NCBI GenBank assembly: GCA_963718355.1
Contig: CAVQZA010000007.1
Span: 148,350-212,349 of the forward strand
DNA from: CAVQZA01 sp963718355
Lineage (GTDB): Bacteria > Actinomycetota > Thermoleophilia > Gaiellales > Gaiellaceae
Direction of reading: 5' to 3'
Length of the DNA stretch: 64,000 nt
The first letter of the stretch is position 1, and every line of letters begins with the position of its first letter. The position numbers and the translations under genes were made by a program. Below are positions 44,642 to 53,143 of the stretch, in pieces. The notes beneath the pieces are model-generated. The model was not told where the DNA came from and searched no databases. It saw only the letters and a program-made list of their open reading frames with translations.

Positions 44642-45255
44642 AGGACTCGGAGCGGATCCAGGAGCAATACGCTGCCCGCGCGGAGGACTGGAGCGGGCGC
44701 CAGTACGCCGACGCCTCTGCCTATCTCAGCCATCGCGCCGCGCTCCTGATCTCGCTCGGCCCGCCGCTCGAACCCGGCGACCGCGTTCTCGATCTGGCCT
44801 GCGGTGACGGCGCGCTCGGCTCGTTCCTGCCCGGGCTCGAGTACAGCGGCGTCGATGCGAGCCCCGAGATGGTCGAGGCCGCGCGCCGCCGCGGGATCGC
44901 CGCGGAGCCCGGGGACCTGAACGACTTCGTTCCCGCGAATCCGGTCGCGGCGACGTGTGTCTTCCGCGCGATCTACTACGCCCGCGACCGCACCGCGTTC
45001 TTCCGTCACGTGGCCGGCTACACCGAGCGCAAGCTCGTCTTCGACCTCAACCCGCGGCAGTTCAGACTCGAGGACGTGCGTGCCGACCTTCGCGCGGCGG
45101 GGCTTCTCCATCTCGAGCTGCGGCCGTTCTTTGTCCCACAGACCGTCGCGCTCCCTCGCGCGGCCGTCGCAACCCTACGCGCGGCCGAGCGCAGCGGCCC
45201 TGCGGCCCGACTCGCGCTCCGCTACCGCTTTACCTACCTCTGCGCGGCGTATTAG
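44638..45255 (+). CDS. Class I SAM-dependent methyltransferase
   Basis: Protein of 205 residues: RVLDLACGDGALGSFLPGL (motif I), GVDASPEMVEAARRRG (ribose contact), ATCVFRAIYYARDRTAFFRHV and LVFDLNPRQF. It is probably a glycan methyltransferase at the end of the forward operon. ATG in an ATGA overlap. The last codons overlap the convergent RTX-like gene by 26 nt. Confidence 0.8.
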   Translation: MKDSERIQEQYAARAEDWSGRQYADASAYLSHRAALLISLGPPLEPGDRVLDLACGDGALGSFLPGLEYSGVDASPEMVEAARRRGIAAEPGDLNDFVPANPVAATCVFRAIYYARDRTAFFRHVAGYTERKLVFDLNPRQFRLEDVRADLRAAGLLHLELRPFFVPQTVALPRAAVATLRAAERSGPAARLALRYRFTYLCAAY

Positions 45256-47668
45256 AGGCGAGCGGGTTCGAGACGCTCTCGCAGTTCTTGTTGACCACGT
45301 CGATCGTGTCGGCAACGACCTTGTCGACGCCGGCGCCGCAGTCGATCCAGTCGCGCTGGCCGTCGGCCGCGAAGATCGTGTCGCTGCCCTTGCCGCCGTA
45401 GATGTGATCGGCTCCCGGGCCACCGTCGATCACGTCGTTCCCGTCGCCGCCGTAGAGGTAGTCGTCACCGCCGCCGCCCTTGATCGTGTCGTTGCCGCCA
45501 AGGCCCTTGATCGTGTCGTTGCCGCCGCCGCCGGCGAGGTAGTCGTTCTTCTTGGTGCCGGTGATCTTGCGGCCCTTCGGCGAGGGCGCTAGCTGTGTGA
45601 TCACGTCGGTCGGGTCGGAGTTGACCGTCGACGCGGCAAGCGCGTTTCTCCCGGTCACGAGGATCTTGACCGTATAGCCGGAGTCGGAGATCTTGAGCTT
45701 GTACGTCGTGCCGGTGACGTTCGGGATCGCGGTGCAGTCCGCCCCCGTCGCGTCGCAGTGGAGCCACGTGTAGGTGTACTTGATCGTCGGCTCGCCGGTC
45801 CACGAGCCCGCGTCGCCGACGAGCGTCGAGCCGACGACCGGCTTGCCGGAGACCGTCGGCGGGTTGGTGTTGGCGGGGCCGAAGCGCGTCTTCGGCAAGA
45901 TCGGGAAGGTGTGGTTCGACTGCCCGACTCCGCTGCCGCCGCCGTTTGCCGCCGTCACCTGTGAGCGGATCGTCGAGCCCAGGTCGCCCGGCTGGAGGAC
46001 GTAGCTCGAGGTCGTCGCGCCGGCGATCGCGGTACACGGTGTCCCCGCGGGCACGCACCTGACCCACTGGTACTTGAAGTGGAACGGCGTCGAGCCGGAG
46101 AACGTGCCCGTGTCGGTCGTCAGGGTCGAGCCGATCTCGATCGAGCCGGCGAGAATCTTCGGGGAGATGGTGTTGACCGGCACGTCGCCGAGCACGGGGA
46201 AGGAGCGCCTCGTGTAGGCGACGTCCGAGCCAAGGGCGTTCTTCGCCGTGATCTTGAGCTGGAGGGTGTTCCCGATGTAGTCCCCGGACGGCGCGTAGGA
46301 GCTGCTCGTCGCGCCCGGGATGTCCTCGCACTGCGGCGGGGTGAGGTAGTCGCACCACTGCCACTGGAACGAGTAGCTGATCGGGGCGACCCCGGTCCAG
46401 GTGCCCGTCGTGCCGCTGACGACGACGCCGTTCGGGAACGCATGCGGCTGCGCCGCCGAGAGCGTCGGCGTCCCGAAGTTGATCGGCCAGCCGGCGAGCA
46501 CGTGACCGGCGACCGGCGACTGCACCGCGTTCTGGCCGGCGATGTTCGACGCCGTCTCCTGGACCCTGATCGTCACGCCGGCAACGGCGTCGGCTGCGAG
46601 GACGACGTAGCTCGTCCCGAACGACGCGCCGGGCTCGTTGATGCAGTTCAGGCCGGAGGCGTCGCAGCGCAGCCACTGGTAGCTGTAGGTATTGACGTTC
46701 TGGCCCGTCCACGATCCGGGCGTCACGGACAGCGTCGCGCCCACGACCGGCGCGGTCGCCGGCGTGATCTGCGGGAGGCCCAGATTCTGGGGCGCGGCGT
46801 CCTGCCAGTCCGGAGCGGTGTCGCCGCCCGACGTGCCGGTAACCGCCGTCGGCGAGCCGCCGTTCACCGGGACCGTCGCGATGCCGCTCGTCGTGGCGAC
46901 GGCGATCAGCTGGCCGTCCGGCGAGTACGCAGGGTTCGTGATGGCGGTGGCGCTCGACGTCAGCTGGGTGTCGCCGCCGGGCGGCGGAGTCGAGGTCGTC
47001 GAGAAGATGTTCTTGATCCCTCCCGAAGCTTCATCGCTGACGAACGCGACCTTCGTGCCGTCCTCCGACCAGGTCGGGTCGGACTTGATGGTTGTGGGGC
47101 CGCCGCCGCCCGAGATCTGCGCCGGGCTGCTCCCGTCCGAGTTCATCACCCAGATCTCGAACTGGCCCGTAGAGTTGCTCGCGAACGCGACCTTCGTGCC
47201 GTCGGGTGAGACCGCGGGATCTTTGTCGGTGACGAGGTTGCTCGTCAGCTGGGTCGTTGCTCCGCCGCCGGACGGGATCTTCATGATCTCGCTCGTCGCA
47301 TCCGGCGGGGTCGGGCCGCTGGTGTAGTAGAGCGTCGCCCCGTCCCGCGACCAGGCGGGCTCGGAGCCGAGCGCGCCGGCGACGGTGGTCTCGGCGCCGC
47401 CGCCGATCGGCATCGTGTAGATCTGGCCGGCGCGATCGTAGGCGACGGTCGTTCCGTTGGGCGAGACGGCGGGGTTGTTGCCGGTTGCAATGGCGGACGC
47501 GACCCCGCCGGTGCTCGCGATCGTCTTGATCGACGTTCCGCTCGCGAACACGATCAGCCCGTTCGCGGCAGGAAACGCTGCGTTTGCAGAGCCGATGCCC
47601 AGGCAAAGCACGACCAGCGCAATCAGCGCTGCTCCCTGGACGGTGCGCGTCTTCGAGACCCCATTCAT
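45230..47668 (-). CDS. Secreted beta-propeller / Ig-like / RTX calcium-repeat protein
   Basis: Protein of 812 residues. A signal peptide (LIALVVLCLGIGSANA) leads into TolB/WD40-like propeller repeats to about residue 290 (PAVSPDGTKVAFAS; PTWSEDGTKVAFVS; PAYSPDGQLIAVA). Four Ig-like repeats follow to about 690, each with YQW-RCD and a paired Cys. From about 705 come RTX nonapeptides (GGGGNDTIKGLGGNDTIKG; GGDGNDVIDGG) that bind calcium, ending with a Cys-containing tail. It should be exported and fold outside. A GGAAG ribosome site precedes the ATG. It follows the glycan operon tail to tail. Confidence 0.85.
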   Translation of the reverse strand: MNGVSKTRTVQGAALIALVVLCLGIGSANAAFPAANGLIVFASGTSIKTIASTGGVASAIATGNNPAVSPNGTTVAYDRAGQIYTMPIGGGAETTVAGALGSEPAWSRDGATLYYTSGPTPPDATSEIMKIPSGGGATTQLTSNLVTDKDPAVSPDGTKVAFASNSTGQFEIWVMNSDGSSPAQISGGGGPTTIKSDPTWSEDGTKVAFVSDEASGGIKNIFSTTSTPPPGGDTQLTSSATAITNPAYSPDGQLIAVATTSGIATVPVNGGSPTAVTGTSGGDTAPDWQDAAPQNLGLPQITPATAPVVGATLSVTPGSWTGQNVNTYSYQWLRCDASGLNCINEPGASFGTSYVVLAADAVAGVTIRVQETASNIAGQNAVQSPVAGHVLAGWPINFGTPTLSAAQPHAFPNGVVVSGTTGTWTGVAPISYSFQWQWCDYLTPPQCEDIPGATSSSYAPSGDYIGNTLQLKITAKNALGSDVAYTRRSFPVLGDVPVNTISPKILAGSIEIGSTLTTDTGTFSGSTPFHFKYQWVRCVPAGTPCTAIAGATTSSYVLQPGDLGSTIRSQVTAANGGGSGVGQSNHTFPILPKTRFGPANTNPPTVSGKPVVGSTLVGDAGSWTGEPTIKYTYTWLHCDATGADCTAIPNVTGTTYKLKISDSGYTVKILVTGRNALAASTVNSDPTDVITQLAPSPKGRKITGTKKNDYLAGGGGNDTIKGLGGNDTIKGGGGDDYLYGGDGNDVIDGGPGADHIYGGKGSDTIFAADGQRDWIDCGAGVDKVVADTIDVVNKNCESVSNPLASNTPRRGR

Positions 47669-47722
47669 AGTTTTACTTCCAGACCCTTAGACGTCATCCG
47701 CGCAGTTACGACAGTAGGCAGA

Positions 47723-49921
47723 CTAGCGCCGTCGCGGCCGGGGCACGAAGCCGAACCCGACCTGGGCGCCCAGATGCCGCGTATCGCCGCTCCGCGGGTC
47801 GAGCTGTGAGATCACGAATGTGGGGCTGATGCTCACCTCGACGCGGTATGGCCCCTTCGGCGCGGGGAAGAGGAACTTCTTGATCTCGCGGCTGTGGATC
47901 CAGAAATGGCGTACCGCCAGTACCTTGCCTAGCGCCGGCTGCTTGTCCTTGCCTTTCACGAGCCTGCCGAGCTTGACGGTGACGAATCCCGGGACATCGG
48001 TGCCGCCCCAGCCCTGTCTCGACACGATTACGCGCGCGTCGCCGCGCTGGTTTCCCGGCGTGATGAACTGGTCGTAGGCGGCCTTCGCCGGCTTGACCCC
48101 GTCGGGGCTCACGACCCAGCCGTCGGTCTCGACTCCCGTCTGGGCCTGTGCAAGCCGGAGCGGCTGGGCGATCTTGACGAGCGTCCACGGCAGCGTGCTC
48201 GCAGCGTTCCTGTGGTTGTGCGTTGCGATGACCTTGCCGACGACGTTCACGCCCGGGTCCGTGACGGCGTAGATCTCGTCCTTCGGGCTCGGGAAGAGGC
48301 GGCCGTCGACTCCGGCGAGGTCGGGTGTCAGGGTCGGGCCGGGGCCGGGCGCCGAGCCGTCGAGGCTCCAGACCCGGTTGATCGAGCGGTTCCAGAACTC
48401 GAGGATCCAGAGCCCGTTCGGGTCGATGATGCTCTGGCCGAGGTAGATCGTGGGCTTGCCGCCCGTCGCCTTGTCGACCCAGTCGAGCGGCGGCGTGACG
48501 CCCTGGATGAAGGTGTTGGAGAAGCTATCCGAGGCTGTCGCCGCCGAGACCTGCGCCGTGATCGTCCAGGCGAGAACGCCGATCGCGGCCGTCGCGACGA
48601 CCGCGGCGATCGCCTGCCGCCGCCCCGCGAGGAAACGCGGCAGCAGTAGCAGCACGACCGAGATCGCGAGGAGGCTGAGCAGCACGACTCGCGCGGTGTG
48701 GGGCGTCCAGCCGAAGTGTCGGTTCGCCGCCTCGAGGATCGCGAGGCCGGGCGCGTCCGAGTAGAAGTGCACCTGCATCTCGTACGGCGTCGTCAGCAGC
48801 AGATAGAGGACGAAGGCGGCCGATGCGGCCACGGCCCACCACCGCATGCGAGGCCGCTCGAGCCAGATCGCCATCGCGGCGAACAGGAGCGGCGCGATGT
48901 AGATCAGGTTCCGCTCCTCGACGAGCGTCGAGAACACCGTCGAGATGTACGCCGCCTTCACGGCCGTGTACCAGCCGAAGCCGATCAGTCCCGCCGCGAA
49001 CACGGCGGCGAAGACGCGCTCGCCCGGCGACCGAGGCTCGCCGCGCCGGCGGACGAGCGCCGCGAGCGCGGCCACGACCGGCAGCACGCCGATCCCGATG
49101 GTCAGCGCGCCCGCCGCCCAGAGCCCGTAGTGGATCATCCGCATCCGGTAGAAGCCGGTCGCGATCAGCCACTCCTGCGACTGGGCCGAGACGGTCGCGT
49201 TGAAGACGATCAACGCGCCGACGAACAGCACCACCGCGCCGACCCAGTCCCAACGCGTCCAGCCGGAGCGCCACCGGCCCGCGCGCTCGCCCGTCCACCA
49301 GAGGAAGAGCCAGGCGAGGATGAAGATCATCGGCACGATCGCGAGCTCGCTGCGCACCAACGGCGCAATCAGCGAGGCGACGATCGCGGCCGCGATCCAG
49401 CTGCGTCGGCGGGTGAACAGCGCCTTCGCCATCAGGTAGAAGCAGAGCGTCGCCCACGGGTACGCAGCCGGCTCCTCGACCAGCATCGAGCTGTAGAAGA
49501 GCGCCGGGATCACGCCGCTCGCCGCCGCGGCGAAGAGCGCGTAGCGCGGCGCGACGACCATCCGCGCGAGCCCGTAGGCGGGGAAGACGGTCGCGGTCAT
49601 CACGAGCGCGCCGATGATCTTCACCGCCGAGTACGCCGCGTGCGTCGAGTGGATCCACCACGCCGGCGCGATCACGTAGTTGTAGAGCGACTGGAAGCCG
49701 TACGGCTCGCCGCGGCGGGCAGCATGCCCGGTCGCCGCGATCGCGCGGGAGAGCTGGGCGTTCTGCAGCTCGTCGGTGAACAGCCACGGCGTGACGTGGC
49801 CCCACGACTCCCACGCGTAGAGGAAGAAGAGCCAGATGAAGACGATCGCGAGCGGCAGCGCCGCGAGGACGCGGTCGGGCCATGCCTTCGCGGCCGGCAA
49901 TGCGGCGGTCGTGTCGGTCAC
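47723..49921 (-). CDS. GT-C-like membrane protein with periplasmic domain
   Basis: Protein of 732 residues, about twelve hydrophobic helices then a 250-residue soluble domain. The first outer loop WLFTDELQNAQLSRAIAATGHAARRGEPYGFQSLYNYVIAPAWW matches the 38841-40859 protein closely (DE, ATGH, PY-F-YN/YP-VIAPAW), so the two are paralogues. Probably a polyprenyl-phosphate-dependent glycosyltransferase. GTG 49921 overlaps the WecA-like gene's stop (GTGA). The long open frame upstream in this register is a shadow. Confidence 0.7.
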   Translation of the reverse strand: MTDTTAALPAAKAWPDRVLAALPLAIVFIWLFFLYAWESWGHVTPWLFTDELQNAQLSRAIAATGHAARRGEPYGFQSLYNYVIAPAWWIHSTHAAYSAVKIIGALVMTATVFPAYGLARMVVAPRYALFAAAASGVIPALFYSSMLVEEPAAYPWATLCFYLMAKALFTRRRSWIAAAIVASLIAPLVRSELAIVPMIFILAWLFLWWTGERAGRWRSGWTRWDWVGAVVLFVGALIVFNATVSAQSQEWLIATGFYRMRMIHYGLWAAGALTIGIGVLPVVAALAALVRRRGEPRSPGERVFAAVFAAGLIGFGWYTAVKAAYISTVFSTLVEERNLIYIAPLLFAAMAIWLERPRMRWWAVAASAAFVLYLLLTTPYEMQVHFYSDAPGLAILEAANRHFGWTPHTARVVLLSLLAISVVLLLLPRFLAGRRQAIAAVVATAAIGVLAWTITAQVSAATASDSFSNTFIQGVTPPLDWVDKATGGKPTIYLGQSIIDPNGLWILEFWNRSINRVWSLDGSAPGPGPTLTPDLAGVDGRLFPSPKDEIYAVTDPGVNVVGKVIATHNHRNAASTLPWTLVKIAQPLRLAQAQTGVETDGWVVSPDGVKPAKAAYDQFITPGNQRGDARVIVSRQGWGGTDVPGFVTVKLGRLVKGKDKQPALGKVLAVRHFWIHSREIKKFLFPAPKGPYRVEVSISPTFVISQLDPRSGDTRHLGAQVGFGFVPRPRRR

Positions 49922-51735
49922 TTTGCGAGGGCGCCGAGCACGGCACGGGGATCGAGGTCGGTCTCTCGGCGCACGAACCGGCATGGTACGCGCGCGTCCT
50001 CGCAGGCTGCGACGATGACGTCGAGGCGCTCCCGCGGCGCGTTGGGAATCGTGACGAGCACGCTGTCGGGGCTGACGCGCTCGAGCACGCGCTCGATCTC
50101 GTCGGCGCCGCCGAGCACGGGCGCGCCCTGGATCCGGCGGCGGCGCAGGCGCGGATCGTCGTCGACGAAGCCGACCACCCGCACGCCCTCGGTCTCGCGC
50201 AGCTCGCGCAGCAGGCTCCGTCCGGCACGGCCCGCGCCGACGATCAGCGTCTTGCGCTGGCCGCCGCGGTCGCGGAACGAGTGCAGGCCACGGACGACGG
50301 CGCGCTCCCAGAACCGCGACAGCCCGATCAGCACGGTCGCGATCAGCGCGTCGAGCACGAAGATCGTGCGCGGGAAGTCGCCCCAGGGCTGTGTCAGCGC
50401 GATGATCACGAACGCGGCGAGCTCGGACACGGCGACCGCCGCGGCGACCGAGAACGCATCGCGGGCCCCCGCGTAGCGCGAGATCCCGCGATAGAGACCG
50501 AAGAGGATGAAGCAGACGTACCGCGCGCTGAGCAGCACGGGCAGCGTCACGAGGTACATGTGGCGCTGGTAGGGAGTGCCGCTTCCCTCGACGAGCAGCA
50601 GATAGGCGACGCTGAACGAGGCGGTGATCAGCGCGAAGTCGACCAGCACCTCGATCAGCCGGCGGCGGTGGACGACGAAGCCGCGCAGGATCGTCGGCCC
50701 GCCCTCCAGCGCGTCGCGCGGCCCGCGCTCCACGTCCGACAGGAAGCCCGCGAACTGCACGAGCAGCGCGAAGGTGATGAGCACGCCGATCAGCGTGATT
50801 CGCGGGTCGTCGGCGATCTGGTAGACGAGGCTCGTCGCGGCGAGCACGATCGAGATCACCGCGAGGAAGACCACCGCGCGCTTCTCGGAGAGTCCGGAGT
50901 AGACAAGCCGGTGCGAGGCGTGGTCGCGGCCGCCCTGGGTGACCGGGCGGCCCTCGAGCAGGCGGATCACCGTGACGAGCGTCGTGTCCATGATCGGCAC
51001 GGCGAGAATCAGGATCGGCAGGAACAGCGAAGTCACCGTCGCGCCGGCGATCTTCCAGCTTCCTGCGAGCCCCAACGCGGCGAGCGAGAAGCCGAGCACC
51101 TGGCTGCCCGAGTCGCCCATGAAGATCAGGGCGGGCCCGTGGACGCGGAGGTTGAACGGGAGGAAGCCGAGGCACGCGCAGCCGATCGCGAGCGAGACGA
51201 CGAGCACGAGATCGTTCGGATGCTGGGTGACGGCGTCGATCGCGAAGGCGAAGGCGCCGATCGCGGCCAAGGCCGCCGCGAGCCCGTCCATGTTGTCGAG
51301 CAGGTTGAACGCGTTCGTCATCCCGACGAGCCAGACGAGCGCGATCGCGACGCCGAGGACGGGGTTCGCGACGAGCTGCACCTTGAGGCCGGTCGAGAGC
51401 ACCACCGCCGCGGCCGCGAGCTGCGCGCCGATCTTGACGGGCGGGCTGAGCGTCCGCAGGTCGTCGATCAGCCCGGCGGTGAAGAGGATCAGGCAGCCGG
51501 CGAGGATCCCGAACAGCTCCCAGCTCGCGTCGAGCGCGCCGACGGCGAGGCTGAGGCCGACCCCGGCAAGGAGGCCGGCGACGATGCCGACGCCGCCCAG
51601 CGAAGGCGTTGTCCGGTTCGACCAGCGCTCGCCCGTCGGGGCGGCCACGACGCGGCGGGCGAAGCTCGACCTGAGCGTCGCCCAGACGACCGCGTACGTA
51701 ACGGGGAGGGCGGCGATTGCCGCGAGCGCGCTCAC
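49918..51735 (-). CDS. WecA/MraY-like transferase fused to FlaA1/CapD-like N-terminal half
   Basis: About 605 residues. The first 300 are a GT4 sugar-1-phosphate transferase of the MraY/WecA group: GLIDDLRTLSP (DD), NAFNLLDNMDGLAAAL, FMGDSGSQVLGF and HASHRLV (histidine loop). It should load a HexNAc-1-P on undecaprenyl phosphate. From about 330 there are four more helices and a Rossmann domain (LIVGAGRAGRSLLREL; VVGFVDDDPRLR; VLVTIPNAPRERL) like the non-catalytic half of PglF/FlaA1/CapD, ending before the SDR part. GTG 51735 is preferred because it follows TACCGT; upstream in-frame starts exist. Confidence 0.82.
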   Translation of the reverse strand: MSALAAIAALPVTYAVVWATLRSSFARRVVAAPTGERWSNRTTPSLGGVGIVAGLLAGVGLSLAVGALDASWELFGILAGCLILFTAGLIDDLRTLSPPVKIGAQLAAAAVVLSTGLKVQLVANPVLGVAIALVWLVGMTNAFNLLDNMDGLAAALAAIGAFAFAIDAVTQHPNDLVLVVSLAIGCACLGFLPFNLRVHGPALIFMGDSGSQVLGFSLAALGLAGSWKIAGATVTSLFLPILILAVPIMDTTLVTVIRLLEGRPVTQGGRDHASHRLVYSGLSEKRAVVFLAVISIVLAATSLVYQIADDPRITLIGVLITFALLVQFAGFLSDVERGPRDALEGGPTILRGFVVHRRRLIEVLVDFALITASFSVAYLLLVEGSGTPYQRHMYLVTLPVLLSARYVCFILFGLYRGISRYAGARDAFSVAAAVAVSELAAFVIIALTQPWGDFPRTIFVLDALIATVLIGLSRFWERAVVRGLHSFRDRGGQRKTLIVGAGRAGRSLLRELRETEGVRVVGFVDDDPRLRRRRIQGAPVLGGADEIERVLERVSPDSVLVTIPNAPRERLDVIVAACEDARVPCRFVRRETDLDPRAVLGALAK

Positions 51736-51743
51736 GCCCGAAA

Positions 51744-51749
51744 ACGGTA
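51744..51749 (-). promoter_or_regulatory. TACCGT -10-like box of the WecA-like gene
   Basis: On the minus strand TACCGT is 8 nt before the GTG at 51735. The same hexamer precedes asnB. Confidence 0.35.
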
Positions 51750-51788
51750 CCGCGCCGCTGTTAAGTCCATGTGAGCAGAGACCCTCCA

Positions 51789-51794
51789 TACACT
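51789..51794 (+). promoter_or_regulatory. TACACT -10-like box of the ABC permease gene
   Basis: TACACT ends 11 nt before the ATG at 51806, near the maximum spacing for a very short leader. Confidence 0.35.
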
Positions 51795-51805
51795 AGGCCC
51801 CGCGA

Positions 51806-52600
51806 ATGACGGTCTACACCGACCTCGTCAGATACCGGGAGCTCTTCGGCAACCTCTTCCGCCGCGACCTCCAGGCGAAGTACAAGGGCTCGTTCCTCGG
51901 CGTCGCCTGGACGCTCGCCAACCCGGTGTTGCTGATGGCGATCTACCTGCTCGTCTTCTCGGTGCTCTGGAAGGCCGTGAAGATCGACCACTACGCGCTG
52001 TTCCTGCTCTCGGGGCTCGCACCCTGGATCTTCTTCTCGAGCTCGATCCAGAACGCGTCGCGCTCGCTGCTCGACAACGCGAACCTGATCCGCAAGACGC
52101 GCTTTCCGCGCCAGCTCGTGCCCCTGTCGATCGTGGCGACGAACCTCGTCTCGCTGGGCGTGATGCTCGTCGTGCTGCTCGTCGTGAACTTCATCTTCCT
52201 GCCGCGGGTGCGGGCGACCGAGTGGCTTGCGATCCCGCTCGTGGCGCTGCTCGTGTGCCTGATCGCCGGGCTTGCGCTCGTCGTCGCATCCCTCGACGTC
52301 CTGTTTCGCGACGTCGAGCACCTGATCGCGGCGCTGCTCCTGCCCTGGTTCTTCCTGACGCCGATCCTGTACACCTACGGCACGCTCGGCGCAGCGCAGA
52401 CGCATCCGCGGCTCGTGGAGCTGCTGCACTGGGCGAACTTCATGGCGCCGCCGATCCTCGCGATCCGGGCGCCGCTCTTCTACGGGACGATGCCTGCCTG
52501 GGGCGACGCGCTCTATCTCGTCGTCGCGGCGGTCGCCTCGCTCGGTCTGGGCGCCTGGGTCTTCAGCCGCCTCGACGACCGGCTTGCAGTCGAGCTGTGA
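51806..52600 (+). CDS. wzm: ABC-2 type polysaccharide export permease (Wzm-like)
   Basis: Protein of 264 residues with about six helices. The N-terminal YRELFGNLFRRDLQAKYKGSFLGVAWTLANPVLLMAIYLLVF is the usual Wzm/TagG signature (cytoplasmic amphipathic lead, then helix 1). SGLAPWIFFSSSIQNASRSLLDNANLIRKTRFP and LPWFFLTPILYTY follow as in the family. It forms the channel that exports a lipid-linked polymer, working with a Wzt ATPase, which is not visible; the next DNA is a tail-to-tail gene and then the chimeric junction. Confidence 0.88.
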   Translation: MTVYTDLVRYRELFGNLFRRDLQAKYKGSFLGVAWTLANPVLLMAIYLLVFSVLWKAVKIDHYALFLLSGLAPWIFFSSSIQNASRSLLDNANLIRKTRFPRQLVPLSIVATNLVSLGVMLVVLLVVNFIFLPRVRATEWLAIPLVALLVCLIAGLALVVASLDVLFRDVEHLIAALLLPWFFLTPILYTYGTLGAAQTHPRLVELLHWANFMAPPILAIRAPLFYGTMPAWGDALYLVVAAVASLGLGAWVFSRLDDRLAVEL

Positions 52601-53097
52601 TCCGCCCGTCGTAGAGCCAGGGCTCGTCGCCCTCGGGGCGCCAGGCGGGCAGGCCGGCGACCTCGTCGTTCGGCTCGAGGCCGGGCAGGAGCGAGGGGCA
52701 GACGAGCGGGAGCGCGAAAGCCGGATTGCGGCCGCCGCCGGGCTCGTAGGGCCGAAGCTCTGCCGGCCCGCGGCCGAGCGCGAGCGAGCCGCCGACGGCT
52801 GCGTAGCCCTCCTCGTGGGCCGCGCGGATGCGTTCGGCCCGGTCGGCGGCGGGCTCGGCGCCGGCGGGCAGCCAGTCGACGGCGCCCGCGGCGTTGCGCG
52901 GCAGCACCTCGATCTCGAGCTCGGGCGCGTGGTTCCCGACTTCGGCGAACCAGAGGCGGCCCTCGTCGACGAGGTCGAAGGCGAGTCGGTAGGCGCCGGG
53001 CGGGATCGGCCCGCGCAGCTGGAGCTGGAGCTCGGCTCGAGCGCCGGGCGCGAGCTCGATCGGGGTTCTGAGCCCGTCCCAGAGAATCGGGTTCCCC
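52563..53097 (-). CDS. Truncated protein with Ig-like domain, N-terminus lost at junction
   Basis: About 178 C-terminal residues: GNPILWDGLRTPIELAPGARAELQLQLRGPIPPGAYRLAFDLVDEGRLWFAEVG, a beta-sandwich-like domain found next to methyltransferases or glycosyltransferases, followed by a loop region (AAVGGSLALGRGPAELRPYEPGGGRNPAF). The 5' part is lost where the sequence runs into adapter-like and poly-A DNA, so residues encoded past 53097 (a run of Phe) are artefact. The 3' end overlaps the ABC permease by 38 nt, tail to tail. Confidence 0.6.
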
Positions 53098-53143
53098 CAG
53101 TATATGTAACTGAACCAGTAAAAAAAAAAAAAAAAGAAATGAA
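53098..53143. other. Non-genomic junction: adapter-like sequence plus poly-A
   Basis: Bases 53105-53118 (ATATGTAACTGAAC in context) match 13 of 14 bases of the complement of the Oxford Nanopore ligation adapter (ATACGTAACTGAAC), and a run of 16 A follows at 53120-53135, as the T-leader of that adapter would give on this strand. The gene on the left and the fragment on the right are both truncated here. This marks a fused read or contig rather than real adjacency. Confidence 0.7.

Noticed and set aside
45470..45540. Direct repeats as a possible tandem repeat locus
   Set aside because: They are codons for RTX nonapeptides within the secreted protein gene.
53120..53135. Poly-A run as an AT-rich promoter or UP element
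   Set aside because: Next to adapter-like bases and in the middle of truncated genes, so artefact is more likely.
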